Assembly (NCBI GenBank): GCA_027031685.1
Contig: JALVPS010000014.1
Location: forward strand, 1 to 7,645
Direction of reading: 5' to 3'
Source of the DNA: Gammaproteobacteria bacterium
GTDB taxonomy: Bacteria > Pseudomonadota > Gammaproteobacteria > UWMA-0217
Length of the DNA: 7,645 nucleotides
The position numbers were made by a program, and so were the translations under genes. Below the pieces are notes generated by a model. That model was given only the letters and a program-made list of their open reading frames with translations, had not been told where the DNA came from and made no database searches. Below, in pieces: positions 1 through 6,275 of the stretch (position 1 is its first letter; each line of letters opens with the position of its first letter).

Positions 1-410
1 TCGCGCGCCTTCTCGCGGTCCTGCGGCACGCCGTTGCCCTGCTCGTACATCATGGCCAGGGTGGTGCAGGAGCCGGCCAGGCCCTGCTCGGCGGCCCGCT
101 CGAACCACTTGATGGCCTCCTGCGCGTTCTTTTCCACGCAGTCGCCCTCCATGTACATGAAGCCCAAGCCGTGCTGCGCCAGCGCGTGGCCCTGCTCGGC
201 GGCGGCCCGCATCCAGCGCGCGGCGGCCTCCGGGTTGGGGGCCACGCCCAGGCCGTTCTGGTACATGATCGCCACCCGGTGCTGGGCGTCGGCGTTGCCG
301 GCCTCGGCCAGCGGGCTGAGCAGTTGCATGGCCCGCGAGAAGTGCTTGGCCTCGAAGGCGGCCATGCCGCTGTTGAAGTTGACGTCGGTGGTGTCTTGCG
401 CGTCGGACAT
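1..410 (-). CDS. Sel1-like repeat protein (C-terminus cut by window edge)
   Basis: The visible 136 codons begin MSDAQDTTDVNFNSGM and run off the left edge, so the C-terminus is missing. After a helical lead-in (residues 15-38) there are Sel1/TPR-like repeats of about 36 residues: roughly 39-75 (AIMYQNGLGV, then AARWMRAAAEQG), 76-111 (GLGFMYMEGD, then AIKWFERAAEQG) and a third starting near 112 (LAMMYEQGNGVPQD). The repeating A-x-x-W-x-x-x-A-A-E-Q-G and L-G-x-M-Y-x-x-G patterns define the family. Sel1 proteins are alpha-solenoid scaffolds for protein-protein contacts; the partner cannot be told from sequence. No signal peptide is visible, so a cytoplasmic location is likely. The ATG at 410 is supported by the promoter at 445-472, although no Shine-Dalgarno sequence precedes it. 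It follows speE on the same strand, with its own promoter in the 100-bp gap. Confidence 0.88.
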   Translation of the reverse strand, partial: MSDAQDTTDVNFNSGMAAFEAKHFSRAMQLLSPLAEAGNADAQHRVAIMYQNGLGVAPNPEAAARWMRAAAEQGHALAQHGLGFMYMEGDCVEKNAQEAIKWFERAAEQGLAGSCTTLAMMYEQGNGVPQDREKAR

Positions 411-444
411 GGGGGCGGATGCTCGGTGGATCGTCGGACCGGCC

Positions 445-472
445 ATTATACGCGGGCCCCGGGCGCCCACAA
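445..472 (-). promoter_or_regulatory. Sigma70-type promoter for the Sel1-repeat gene
   Basis: On the minus strand TTGTGG (472-467) is followed after 16 bp by a perfect TATAAT (450-445). Transcription would start near 438, about 28 nt before the ATG at 410. The hexamers stand out in very GC-rich surroundings. It lies after the speE stop, so the downstream gene can be expressed independently. Confidence 0.62.
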
Positions 473-510
473 TGCGGCCCGATTTTTCTGGGGGTATGCC
501 CCGGCGGCCC

Positions 511-1371
511 TCAGCGCCCGGCCAGGGCGCTGCGGAAGAAGGGGGGCAGGGCGAAGGCGGCGCGGTGCACCCCGGCGGTGTAGTACCGGGTGTCGAAGGG
601 GCGCGCCTCGGCCTCGGTGGCGCGCTGGAAGGCGAGGGGGCCGTCCTTGCTGGCCACGGTGGCGGACCACCAGCCGGTGGGGTAGGTGGGCACGGGGAAG
701 TGCAGGGTATGCACGTCCTCGAAGCCGGCCGCCAGCAGGCGCTCGTACATGGGGCGGATGATGGTGTCGGTGTGCACCAGGGGCGACTCGCTCTGCTGCA
801 CGAACAGGCCGTGCCCGTCCAGGGCGTTCCGGCAGTCGCGGTAGAAGGCCTCGGTGAACAGCACCTCGCCGGGGCCGATGGGGTCGGTGGAGTCGACGAT
901 GATCACGTCCAGGCTGCCGGTCGGCTGCTCGGCCATCCAGCGGATGCCGTCGATGAACCGCAGCTCGGCGCGCGGGTCGTCGTTGCGCTCGCACAGCTCC
1001 GGGAAGAAGCGTTCGGCGATGCGCGTGACGCGCTCGTCGATGTCGATCTGCGTGACCCGTTTCACCACGTCGTGTCGCAGCACCTCGCGCAGCGTGCCGC
1101 AGTCGCCGCCGCCGATGATGGCCACGCGCCGTGGCGCCGGGTGGGAGAACAGCACCGGGTGGGCCATCATCTCGTGGTAGAGGAAGTTGTCGCGCTGGGT
1201 GAGCATGACGAAGCCGTCGATGACCATCATGTGGCCCCAGGCCTCGGTGTCGTACACCTCGATCTTCTGGAAGGGCGACTGCTCCTCGTGCAGCTTGCCG
1301 CGGATGCCCAGCGAGAAGGCCGTGCCGCACTCCTCGCAGACCTCGGTGAACCAGTTGCCCGCTTGCTTCAT
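511..1371 (-). CDS. speE: Spermidine synthase (polyamine aminopropyltransferase)
   Basis: 286 residues, a normal length for SpeE. It transfers the aminopropyl group of decarboxylated S-adenosylmethionine to putrescine, giving spermidine and methylthioadenosine, in the cytoplasm. Visible landmarks: N-terminal WFTE (7-10), the conserved QRDNFLYHEMMAHP segment (59-72), the nucleotide-binding loop GGGDCGTLREVLRH (87-100), the acidic pair DID (110-112), the catalytic DSTDPIGPGE motif with Asp160, QSESP (193-197) and PTYPTGWWSAT (228-238). The Cys in GGGDCG replaces the Gly of E. coli SpeE, but I recall the same form in a Pseudomonas-type subfamily, so it is probably not a defect. The start MKQAGNWF at 1371 is chosen because the upstream in-frame start at 1443 would overlap the speA start and remove the intergenic promoter. 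It is divergent from speA across 70 bp. Confidence 0.95.
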   Translation of the reverse strand: MKQAGNWFTEVCEECGTAFSLGIRGKLHEEQSPFQKIEVYDTEAWGHMMVIDGFVMLTQRDNFLYHEMMAHPVLFSHPAPRRVAIIGGGDCGTLREVLRHDVVKRVTQIDIDERVTRIAERFFPELCERNDDPRAELRFIDGIRWMAEQPTGSLDVIIVDSTDPIGPGEVLFTEAFYRDCRNALDGHGLFVQQSESPLVHTDTIIRPMYERLLAAGFEDVHTLHFPVPTYPTGWWSATVASKDGPLAFQRATEAEARPFDTRYYTAGVHRAAFALPPFFRSALAGR

Positions 1372-1401
1372 GGTGGACCGTCCCGTCGCCGCAGAGCGGG
1401 T

Positions 1402-1429
1402 ATCATAGCGGCCTTTGCCCACCCCGCAA
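1402..1429 (-). promoter_or_regulatory. Probable sigma70 promoter for speE in the speE-speA divergent gap
   Basis: On the minus strand TTGCGG (1429-1424) is followed after 16 bp by TATGAT (1407-1402), predicting a start near 1395 and a short leader to the ATG at 1371. The same core read on the plus strand gives TATCAT (1401-1406), which could be a -10 for speA, but no good -35 lies at the right distance. The 70-bp gap must hold control signals for both genes. Confidence 0.42.
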
Positions 1430-1441
1430 ACGAGAGCCGCC

Positions 1442-3355
1442 ATGTCCGATCCGAGCTGGTCCGTGCAGGCCGCCCGCGCGCTCTACCACGTGCCCGGCTG
1501 GAGCGCCGGCTTCTTCGACATCAGCGATGCCGGGCGGGTGGTCATGTCCGCCCATGCCGACGCCGGCCGCGGCATCGACCTGGTGGCCCTGGCCGAGCGG
1601 CTGCGCGCCGACGGCATTGAGCTGCCCGTGCTGGTGCGCTTCGAGGACATCCTGGAGGCGCGCATCGACCAGTTGGTGGCGGCCTTCGATACGGCGCGGC
1701 GGCGCTGTTACTTCTCCGGCCCCTACACGGCCATATACCCCATCAAGGTCAACCAGCAGCGCCACGTGGTGGAGCACATCCTGCGCCACGGCGGCGAGCG
1801 GGTGGGCCTGGAAGCGGGCAGCAAGACCGAGCTGCTGGCGGTGCTGGCCATCTCGCGGCCGGGCGGGGTGGTGGTGTGCAACGGCTACAAGGACCGCGAC
1901 TTCATCCGCCTGGCCTTCATCGCCCAGCTGCTGGGGCAGCGCGTGTACATCGTCATCGAGAAGCCGGCCGAGCTGGACCACGTGTTCGCCGTGGCCGAGG
2001 AGCTGGGCATCGATCCCGTGCTGGGGGTGCGCGTGCGGCTGGCCACCGTGGCGCGCGGCAACTGGCAGAACACCGGCGGCGAGAAGTCCAAGTTCGGCCT
2101 CACCGCCGCCCAGCTGCTGGCGCTGATGGAACGGCTGCGGGCGCGCGGCAAGCTGCACTGGCTGCAGCTGCTGCACGTGCATATGGGCTCGCAGATCTCC
2201 TCCCTGGCCGACATCCGCCACGGCCTGGCCGAGGCGGGGCGCTGCCTGGTGGCCCTGGCCCGCGCCGGGGCCGTGATCCGCGTGTTCGACGTGGGCGGCG
2301 GCCTGGGGGTGGACTACGAGGGCACGCGCTCGGATCGCGCCTGCTCCATCGACTACCGCCTGGCCGACTACGCCGAGGCCATCGTGCGCCAGCTGAGCGA
2401 GCTGTGCGTGCGCGAGGGGCTGCCGGCCGTGGAGATCTTCACCGAGGCGGGGCGGGCCATGACCGCCCACCACGCCGTGCTCATCACCCAGGTGGTGGAC
2501 GTGGAGCGGCAGGTGCCGGACGGCGCGGACCTGGCCGACTTCGCCCCGCTGGCGGCGCGCATCGGCATCGAGCCGGCGGCGCGCCTGCTGGGCGAGGCGG
2601 AGCGGCAGCTGCACGGCATCCTGGCGCGCTTCACGGCCGGCGAGGCCGACCTGGCCCGGCGGGCCGCCGCGGAGCAGGCCTTCCTGCGCTTCTGCCGGCG
2701 CCTGGCCGACTGGCTGGCGGAGACGGAGGCGGCCGAGGACGAACCGGTGCGCGAGCGCCTGCGCGAGCGGCTGGCCGACAAGTGCTTCCTCAATTTCTCC
2801 CTGTTCCAGTCCCTGCCGGACGTGTGGGCGCTGGACCAGATCTTCCCCGTGCTGCCGCTGCAGCGGCTGGACGAGCGGCCCAGGCGCGACGTCACCCTGC
2901 ACGACCTCACCTGCGACTCCGACGGGCGCATCGACTGGTACGCCCACAGCGGCGGCGTGCACTCCACCCTGCCGCTGCACGCCATCCGCCCCGGCGAGAA
3001 CTACCTGATCGGGCTGTTCATGGTGGGCGCCTACCAGGAGATCCTGGGCGACATCCACAACCTGTTCGGCGACACCCACTCGGTCAACGTGCGCCGCCGG
3101 CCGGAGGGCGGTTTCGAGCTGCGCGACTTCGAGCCCGGCGACCGCGCCGAGGAACTGTTGCGGTACGTGCATTTCGATTCTGTTAAGCTACTGAACGCCT
3201 GTCGAAGAAAGATCGCCCAGGCCAGCCTGCCGGGAGCGGTGCGTCGGCAACTGAACGGCACGCTGTCGGCCGCCCTGAGCGGTTATACCTACCTCAACCA
3301 CGACGGCTGCTGTGGGCGGGTGGCAGCAGAACCTGCGCCGTCGCAGAACGACTAA
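1442..3355 (+). CDS. speA: Biosynthetic arginine decarboxylase
   Basis: 637 residues, within the usual 630-660 for SpeA. This PLP-dependent fold-III enzyme decarboxylates L-arginine to agmatine, the entry step of the arginine route to putrescine. Visible landmarks: N-terminal YHVPGWSAGFFDI (15-27), the PLP-lysine segment YPIKVNQQRHVVE (99-111, Lys102), LEAGSKTELL (123-132), HVHMGSQ (245-251), the phosphate-binding GGGLGVDYEG (285-294), the catalytic CDSDGRIDWY (491-500, Cys491) and GAYQEILGDIHNLFGD (529-544). Residues about 360-445 form the helical insertion characteristic of SpeA rather than DapC/LysA-type relatives. The ATG at 1442 has a weak GAGAG five bases upstream; an in-frame TTG at 1415 would add nine residues of no recognisable conservation. 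Divergent from speE, which acts later in the same pathway. No agmatinase or agmatine deiminase gene is visible. Confidence 0.96.
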   Translation: MSDPSWSVQAARALYHVPGWSAGFFDISDAGRVVMSAHADAGRGIDLVALAERLRADGIELPVLVRFEDILEARIDQLVAAFDTARRRCYFSGPYTAIYPIKVNQQRHVVEHILRHGGERVGLEAGSKTELLAVLAISRPGGVVVCNGYKDRDFIRLAFIAQLLGQRVYIVIEKPAELDHVFAVAEELGIDPVLGVRVRLATVARGNWQNTGGEKSKFGLTAAQLLALMERLRARGKLHWLQLLHVHMGSQISSLADIRHGLAEAGRCLVALARAGAVIRVFDVGGGLGVDYEGTRSDRACSIDYRLADYAEAIVRQLSELCVREGLPAVEIFTEAGRAMTAHHAVLITQVVDVERQVPDGADLADFAPLAARIGIEPAARLLGEAERQLHGILARFTAGEADLARRAAAEQAFLRFCRRLADWLAETEAAEDEPVRERLRERLADKCFLNFSLFQSLPDVWALDQIFPVLPLQRLDERPRRDVTLHDLTCDSDGRIDWYAHSGGVHSTLPLHAIRPGENYLIGLFMVGAYQEILGDIHNLFGDTHSVNVRRRPEGGFELRDFEPGDRAEELLRYVHFDSVKLLNACRRKIAQASLPGAVRRQLNGTLSAALSGYTYLNHDGCCGRVAAEPAPSQND

Positions 3356-3430
3356 CAAATTGTCGGGGGGTGTCGCACCGCACGCGCTCCGCCCCATCCG
3401 GAAGGTCACAATGAGAATGGGCAAAGGTCT

Positions 3431-3808
3431 ATGGAGATTCCCATCGCCTTCTACCTGGGCTTGCTGGCGCTGGTCGTCGGGCTGGCCGGCCTGCTGCGGT
3501 ATGCGTGGCAGATCCATCCCCTCTGGGCCGTGGCCGGGCTGCTGATTCTGCCCTTGCTGGTCCTCTCCCTGCTCGATCTGCGCCATACGCGCTGGTGGAG
3601 CCTGCTCGCCCTGTGCGGGCTGGCGGCCGTGGGCCTGGCCGTCTATGGTGACCTGCAGCGCCGCTTGCCGCTGCCGCAAATGGCGCGCGCCGTGCATCTG
3701 CAGGACGCGCCCGGCGTGCGCCAGCTGGTGGCCCGTTACGAAGCCGACAAGGCCGGACCCAGGGTGGAGATCTTGCCCGCCCGCTACATGGCGCCGCGGC
3801 GGCCCTGA
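3431..3808 (+). CDS. Small hypothetical membrane protein
   Basis: 125 residues; I do not recognise a family. Three hydrophobic helices are apparent at about 5-23, 30-48 and 56-73, followed by a hydrophilic tail of about 50 residues (YGDLQRRLPLPQMARAVHL, then QLVARYEADK) that would lie on one side of the membrane. The arginine clusters at 50-55 and 77-78 suggest that those loops are cytoplasmic. The ATG at 3431 is preceded by AAAGG at 3423-3427, a short three-base spacing. The gene lies 75 bp after speA and 33 bp before the YcgL gene, all on one strand with no obvious terminator, so readthrough from speA is possible. Codon use resembles its neighbours. The reading frame is well supported as coding by the membrane pattern and context; the function is unknown. 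Confidence 0.7.
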   Translation: MEIPIAFYLGLLALVVGLAGLLRYAWQIHPLWAVAGLLILPLLVLSLLDLRHTRWWSLLALCGLAAVGLAVYGDLQRRLPLPQMARAVHLQDAPGVRQLVARYEADKAGPRVEILPARYMAPRRP

Positions 3809-3841
3809 GTCGCGGTGGGCCGAATCTGGTAAAGAAGCTTC

Positions 3842-4117
3842 ATGTCGCACCAGCCACCGTCCTTGCCTGTGATGCAATGTTTCGTCTATCGTAGCCCGCG
3901 CCGCGCGGATACTTACCTCTACCTGCCGCGCAAGGATGACTTCTCCGATCTGCCCGCCGGGCTGCTGGCCCTGTTCGGCACCCCGCAGTTCGCCCTCGAG
4001 TTCGAGCTGACCCCGCAGCGCCGTCTGGCCCGGGAGGACGCCAGCGAGGTGCTGGCCAACCTGGCGCGGCGCGGTTACCACTTGCAGATGCCGCCCGTCG
4101 ACCCCCGTCCTGAGTGA
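3842..4117 (+). CDS. ycgL: YcgL domain-containing protein
   Basis: 91 residues matching the small YcgL family (DUF709) of Gammaproteobacteria: CFVYRSPRRADTYLYL (13-28), KDDFSDLP (31-38), LFGTPQFALEFELTP (44-58), REDASEVLANLARRGYHLQMPP (64-85, with the family-typical ending GYHLQMPP). E. coli YcgL has the same order of motifs. The molecular role of the family is not well established, so none is assigned. The ATG at 3842 has AAAGAAG upstream at 3831-3837; the in-frame ATG at 3872 (MQCFVYRS) is closer to the conserved core and could be the true start. It is short for the family, lacking the C-terminal extension of some members. Its TGA overlaps a GTG that could begin the next gene, and the two genes are clearly paired. 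Confidence 0.88.
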   Translation: MSHQPPSLPVMQCFVYRSPRRADTYLYLPRKDDFSDLPAGLLALFGTPQFALEFELTPQRRLAREDASEVLANLARRGYHLQMPPVDPRPE

Positions 4118-4152
4118 GTCTGCCGTCCCCCCCTTATGCCGGAGCCCCGTTC

Positions 4153-4539
4153 GTGCCGATTCTGTTGAAGGTCCATCTCGCCACCATCCTCTTCTCGTTC
4201 ATCGGCTTCGTGCTGCGTGGCATCTGGCGCCTGCAGGGCTCCATGCTGCTGGAGACGCGCTTTGCCCGCGTGCTGCCGCACGTGAACGACTCGGTGCTGT
4301 TCTTCAGTGGCTTGGGCATGGTGGTGCTCACCCACCAGTATCCCTGGCAGCAGCCGTGGCTGGCGACCAAGCTGCTGGCCCTGCTGTTGTACATCTTCCT
4401 GGGGGCAAAGGCGCTGCGCGCGGGCGGTTCCCGGGCCACGCGCGCCGTGTACTGGGTCCTGGCGCTGCTGGTGTTCGCCTACATCGTGCTGGTGGCCCGT
4501 TACCATCACCCCTTGCCGCTGGTCGTCGCCTGGACTTGA
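4153..4539 (+). CDS. sirB2: SirB2-family inner-membrane protein
   Basis: 128 residues from the GTG at 4153. Four hydrophobic helices are visible at about 8-24, 47-61, 69-87 and 98-116. Family signatures: LKVHLA near the N-terminus, FVLRGIW (19-25), LPHVND (41-46), LTHQYPWQQPWLATKLLAL (59-77). SirB2 proteins are small integral membrane proteins named after a Salmonella invasion-regulator locus; their biochemical role is unresolved. The start is chosen because GGAG at 4141-4144 sits eight bases upstream of GTG 4153, and because family members begin shortly before the K-x-x-H motif. The alternative GTG at 4114 overlaps the ycgL stop (GTGA) and would add 13 non-conserved residues with no ribosome-binding site. 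It very probably forms an operon with the YcgL gene. Confidence 0.86.
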   Translation: MPILLKVHLATILFSFIGFVLRGIWRLQGSMLLETRFARVLPHVNDSVLFFSGLGMVVLTHQYPWQQPWLATKLLALLLYIFLGAKALRAGGSRATRAVYWVLALLVFAYIVLVARYHHPLPLVVAWT

Positions 4540-4563
4540 AGTGGTGCAGGGCGCCGGCGGTTC

Positions 4564-4577
4564 TTGATATATATCAT
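4564..4577 (+). promoter_or_regulatory. FNR/ANR-type binding site
   Basis: TTGAT-ATAT-ATCAT matches the FNR consensus TTGAT-N4-ATCAA at nine of ten specified positions and contains a perfect 12-bp palindrome, TGATATATATCA (4565-4576), in otherwise GC-rich DNA. The dyad centre is at 4570.5. The TAGAAT -10 at 4599-4604 predicts a start at about 4611-4612, putting the box at about -41, as in class II FNR-activated promoters. CRP-like half-sites (TGTGA) do not fit. The likely target is the DUF3149 gene. Confidence 0.62.
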
Positions 4578-4598
4578 TCCCCATGCGGGGCGGCGGGC

Positions 4599-4604
4599 TA
4601 GAAT
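4599..4604 (+). promoter_or_regulatory. Promoter -10 element for the DUF3149 gene
   Basis: TAGAAT is preceded by no convincing -35 at 16-18 bp (the best is TTCCCC at 4577-4582). An activator-dependent promoter is therefore expected, consistent with the FNR-type box. A small GC hairpin (CCCC-ATGC-GGGG, 4579-4590) lies between the box and the -10. The leader to the ATG at 4657 would be about 45 nt. Confidence 0.5.
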
Positions 4605-4656
4605 CCGCACGAGCAAGACACCCGAAATACAACGTTGCAACGGAGGGGGAACGCTC

Positions 4657-4785
4657 ATGTCGCTCTGGATGGATCTTCTGTTCGGAAACTGGATCGGCCG
4701 GCTGTCGGTCTTCACCATCCTCTTCATGCTCGCGATGGGGGTCTATTTCATTGTGTTGTTCGTGAGCAAGTCCCGGCAGGACTGA
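4657..4785 (+). CDS. DUF3149 family membrane mini-protein
   Basis: 42 residues: a short amphipathic start (MSLWMDLLFGNWIGR), one transmembrane helix at about 17-36 (LSVFTILFMLAMGVYFIVLF) and a basic tail SKSRQD. The pattern LLFGNxxGxLS, then FMLxMGVYF, matches the small DUF3149 proteins of proteobacteria as I remember them; no biochemical function is known to me. The ATG at 4657 has an excellent ribosome-binding site (GGAGGGGG at 4642-4649, seven bases upstream), which strongly supports real expression of this very short gene. It appears to be a single-gene unit with its own promoter and FNR-type box, with no gene for 237 bp downstream. By analogy with other single-helix mini-proteins it may be an accessory subunit of a membrane complex; that is inference only. 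Confidence 0.78.
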   Translation: MSLWMDLLFGNWIGRLSVFTILFMLAMGVYFIVLFVSKSRQD

Positions 4786-4946
4786 TCACGCATCGGCCCG
4801 CGGCGGGGTTCGGCCCGCCCGCGCAGGGTGGCTCCGGTCGCCGCTCCTCTTCTGTCTCCCGCCCTTGCGCGGCTTGAAGTCGCGCGCGCTTTGCCTGTTT
4901 CTAGCTGCGGTTTTGCGTAGTTTTTCACACTTGGCGCATTGAACGC

Positions 4947-4974
4947 TTGGGCCGCTTCTGCTCGGGCGTTAGAT
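4947..4974 (+). promoter_or_regulatory. Possible weak promoter for the exported protein-rhodanese operon
   Basis: TTGGGC (4947-4952) and TTAGAT (4969-4974) are separated by 16 bp, about 48 bp before the ATG at 5023. The 237-bp gap 4786-5022 has an AT-richer stretch at about 4905-4930 but no FNR-like dyad and no convincing terminator for the upstream gene. The match is poor enough that it may be chance. Confidence 0.28.
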
Positions 4975-5022
4975 TTTCAGCCGGCCATCGTGCAGTTCCT
5001 TCCGATACAGAGAGCGCGTGAC

Positions 5023-5445
5023 ATGACCCGGCGAAACCCCCGTTTCCGACTCAGTGTCGGTCGGGTGCGGCAGTTGTTGTGGCTGGCCCTGACCCTGGCT
5101 GGTGGCTGGCCGCTCGCCGCCCCCGCGGACGCCTATTTCGACGCACTCAAGGAAGAGGCGAACGCCGTGCAGGTGGATCCCCTCACCCGTGAGCCGGTGG
5201 CCGGCCAGGCGCCGTCCCCCGCCGGCGCCGCGCCAACCGCGGACGCCACCGAGGGCAAGGGCATGCCCGCCGGCCTGACCCAGGCCGAGTTCGAGGACTT
5301 CCTGCAGAAGAAGTACTTCGGCAGCTTCTCCTTCTATCGCAAGCTGCCGCGCCAGAAAAAGGACGCGGTGTTCCAGGCCTACAGCCAGCGGCCGGACATC
5401 CGCTTCATTAGGGAACAGATCAAGCAGACCTACCTAAACCAATGA
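5023..5445 (+). CDS. Exported hypothetical protein paired with a rhodanese
   Basis: 140 residues with no family I recognise. A Sec-type signal peptide is clear: a very arginine-rich n-region (residues 1-16), hydrophobic core LLWLALTLAGGWPLA (18-32) and probable cleavage after APADA (about residue 37). The mature protein starts YFDALKEEANAVQVDP (38-53), continues through a Pro/Ala-rich linker (59-83), and ends in a compact charged domain, LTQAEFEDFLQKKYFGSFSFY then LPRQKKDAVFQAY and IRFIREQIKQTYL (85-138). It has no cysteine. ATG 5023 is preferred over an in-frame start at 4939, which would put 28 residues before the signal peptide. It lies 25 bp upstream of the rhodanese gene, so they are almost certainly co-transcribed and both products should be periplasmic or membrane-associated. 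The C-terminal domain looks helical and may be a partner for the rhodanese; that is inference. Confidence 0.72.
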   Translation: MTRRNPRFRLSVGRVRQLLWLALTLAGGWPLAAPADAYFDALKEEANAVQVDPLTREPVAGQAPSPAGAAPTADATEGKGMPAGLTQAEFEDFLQKKYFGSFSFYRKLPRQKKDAVFQAYSQRPDIRFIREQIKQTYLNQ

Positions 5446-5470
5446 CTCGCTTCAAGGAGGACCACAGCAC

Positions 5471-6172
5471 ATGAGATTCCCCCGACTGCAAGCCCTGGCC
5501 CTGGGCGGGCTGCTGCTGGGCATGACGGCAGGCGCCGCGGCGCTGGACGTCAAGCTCGACAGCGTGCGCGACAGCGTCGAGACCATCCACAACGGCCAGG
5601 TGGTCAAGGTGGAGCGCATCCAGGACCTCGACCACAAGATCACCGGCAGCTTCGCCAAGACCTCGCGCAAGTGCCCGCCCTTCTGCATCCAGCCCACGCA
5701 GGTGGCCCCCCGCGTGCGGACCGTTTCCGAGATCGACATCTTCGACTTCATGGAAAACGAGGTCGTGGCCGGCACCGGCATCATCGTCGATGCGCGCCTG
5801 CCTTCGTGGAACAAGAAGGGCACCATCCCCGGCTCCATCAACATCCCCTTCACCGTGTTCGAGTCCTCGCCCAGCGATCCCAAGCTGGTGGACGCCCTCT
5901 ACAAGCTGGGGGTGCGCAAGCGCGGCGAGGTGAACGTGGTGACCCGCTTCCTGGAGAAGCTGGGCCTGCTCAACGGCCACCTCAAGACCGACGACTGGGA
6001 CTTCACCCAGGCCAAGAAGCTCATCCTGTTCTGCAACGGCCCCTGGTGCGGCCAGTCGCCGCGCGCCATCCGCGCCCTGCTCAAGCTGGGTTACCCGCCC
6101 GAGCGCCTGGCCTACTACCGCGGCGGCATGCAGATGTGGCAGATGTTCGGTCTGACCACCATCGAGCCCTGA
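5471..6172 (+). CDS. Periplasmic rhodanese-like protein
   Basis: 233 residues with a signal peptide (MRFPR then ALALGGLLLGMTAG, probable cleavage after AAA at about 24). The rhodanese domain spans about 83-230: VSEIDIFDFM, the IIVDAR strand (104-109), GTIPGSINIPF (117-127), the active-site loop ILFCNGPWCGQSPRAIRALL (185-204) with Cys188 as the likely persulfide-bearing residue, and YRGGMQMW (216-223). Rhodaneses transfer sulfane sulfur from thiosulfate or persulfides to an acceptor; the acceptor is unknown. Two further points: a second loop cysteine (Cys193) and a CPPFC motif (Cys68, Cys72) in the roughly 60-residue region before the domain, giving four cysteines in the mature protein and possible disulfide or persulfide relay. 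Ribosome-binding site AAGGAGG at 5454-5460, ten bases from ATG. Co-transcribed with the exported protein upstream. No clear terminator follows before the intron remnant at 6201. Confidence 0.9.
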   Translation: MRFPRLQALALGGLLLGMTAGAAALDVKLDSVRDSVETIHNGQVVKVERIQDLDHKITGSFAKTSRKCPPFCIQPTQVAPRVRTVSEIDIFDFMENEVVAGTGIIVDARLPSWNKKGTIPGSINIPFTVFESSPSDPKLVDALYKLGVRKRGEVNVVTRFLEKLGLLNGHLKTDDWDFTQAKKLILFCNGPWCGQSPRAIRALLKLGYPPERLAYYRGGMQMWQMFGLTTIEP

Positions 6173-6200
6173 TCCGCGCCGGTCGGTTTTCGAACGCGCA

Positions 6201-6242
6201 ATCGGGATAGGGGCGGTCAGGCTGCCTGACCGAGCCCCTCCC
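6201..6242 (-). ncRNA. Group II intron domain VI with branch-point A and 3' splice end
   Basis: On the minus strand GGG (6242-6240) pairs with CCC (6206-6204), GGGGC (6238-6234) with GCCCC (6214-6210), and GGTCAGG (6231-6225) with CCTGACC (6221-6215) around a CAG loop. A6208 is left unpaired between the stems and is the eighth base from the 3' end (CCCGAT ending at 6201), exactly where the lariat branch A is expected. The terminal AU fits the group II 3' consensus AY. Confidence 0.72.
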
Positions 6243-6245
6243 ACA

Positions 6246-6275
6246 CCACCCGGCATGCGGGTCCGCACCGGGCGG
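6246..6275 (-). ncRNA. Group II intron domain V (CGC-triad form)
   Basis: On the minus strand nine lower-stem pairs join 6275-6267 to 6254-6246, including the hallmark wobble G6273-U6248 inside the catalytic triad C6274-G6273-C6272 and a closing U-G pair. Then comes a two-base bulge (A6256, U6255) on the 3' side, a three-pair upper stem (GCG/CGC) and the loop GACC. The layout of 9-bp stem, 2-nt bulge and capped upper stem is that of domain V; the triad is CGC instead of AGC, as in some bacterial intron classes. The upper stem is two pairs shorter than in the classical 34-nt form. Confidence 0.75.

Noticed and set aside
488..510. GGGG-CATA-CCCC hairpin after speE as a terminator
   Set aside because: In the direction of speE transcription the stem is followed by A residues, not U residues, and the stem is only four pairs.
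1372..1443. Longer speE start adding 24 residues
   Set aside because: It would overlap the speA start codon and swallow the intergenic promoter; the added residues show no SpeE-like conservation.
34..1620. Long plus-strand ORF of 528 codons across the Sel1 and speE genes
   Set aside because: It is a GC-rich shadow: low-complexity, rich in Arg/Gly/Ala/Val, antisense to two clearly recognised proteins and overlapping the speA start.
1403..3172. Minus-strand ORF of 589 codons antisense to speA
   Set aside because: The product is a repetitive His/Gln/Val/Ala-rich string typical of antisense frames of high-GC genes; speA on the other strand has full-length conserved motifs.
4579..4590. CCCC-ATGC-GGGG hairpin as a terminator of the ycgL-sirB2 operon
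   Set aside because: There is no T tract, and it lies between the FNR-type box and the -10 of the next gene.
6215..6231. Inverted repeat GGTCAGGC/GCCTGACC as a rho-independent terminator for the rhodanese operon
   Set aside because: No T-run follows it on the plus strand; it is better explained as the distal stem of intron domain VI on the minus strand.
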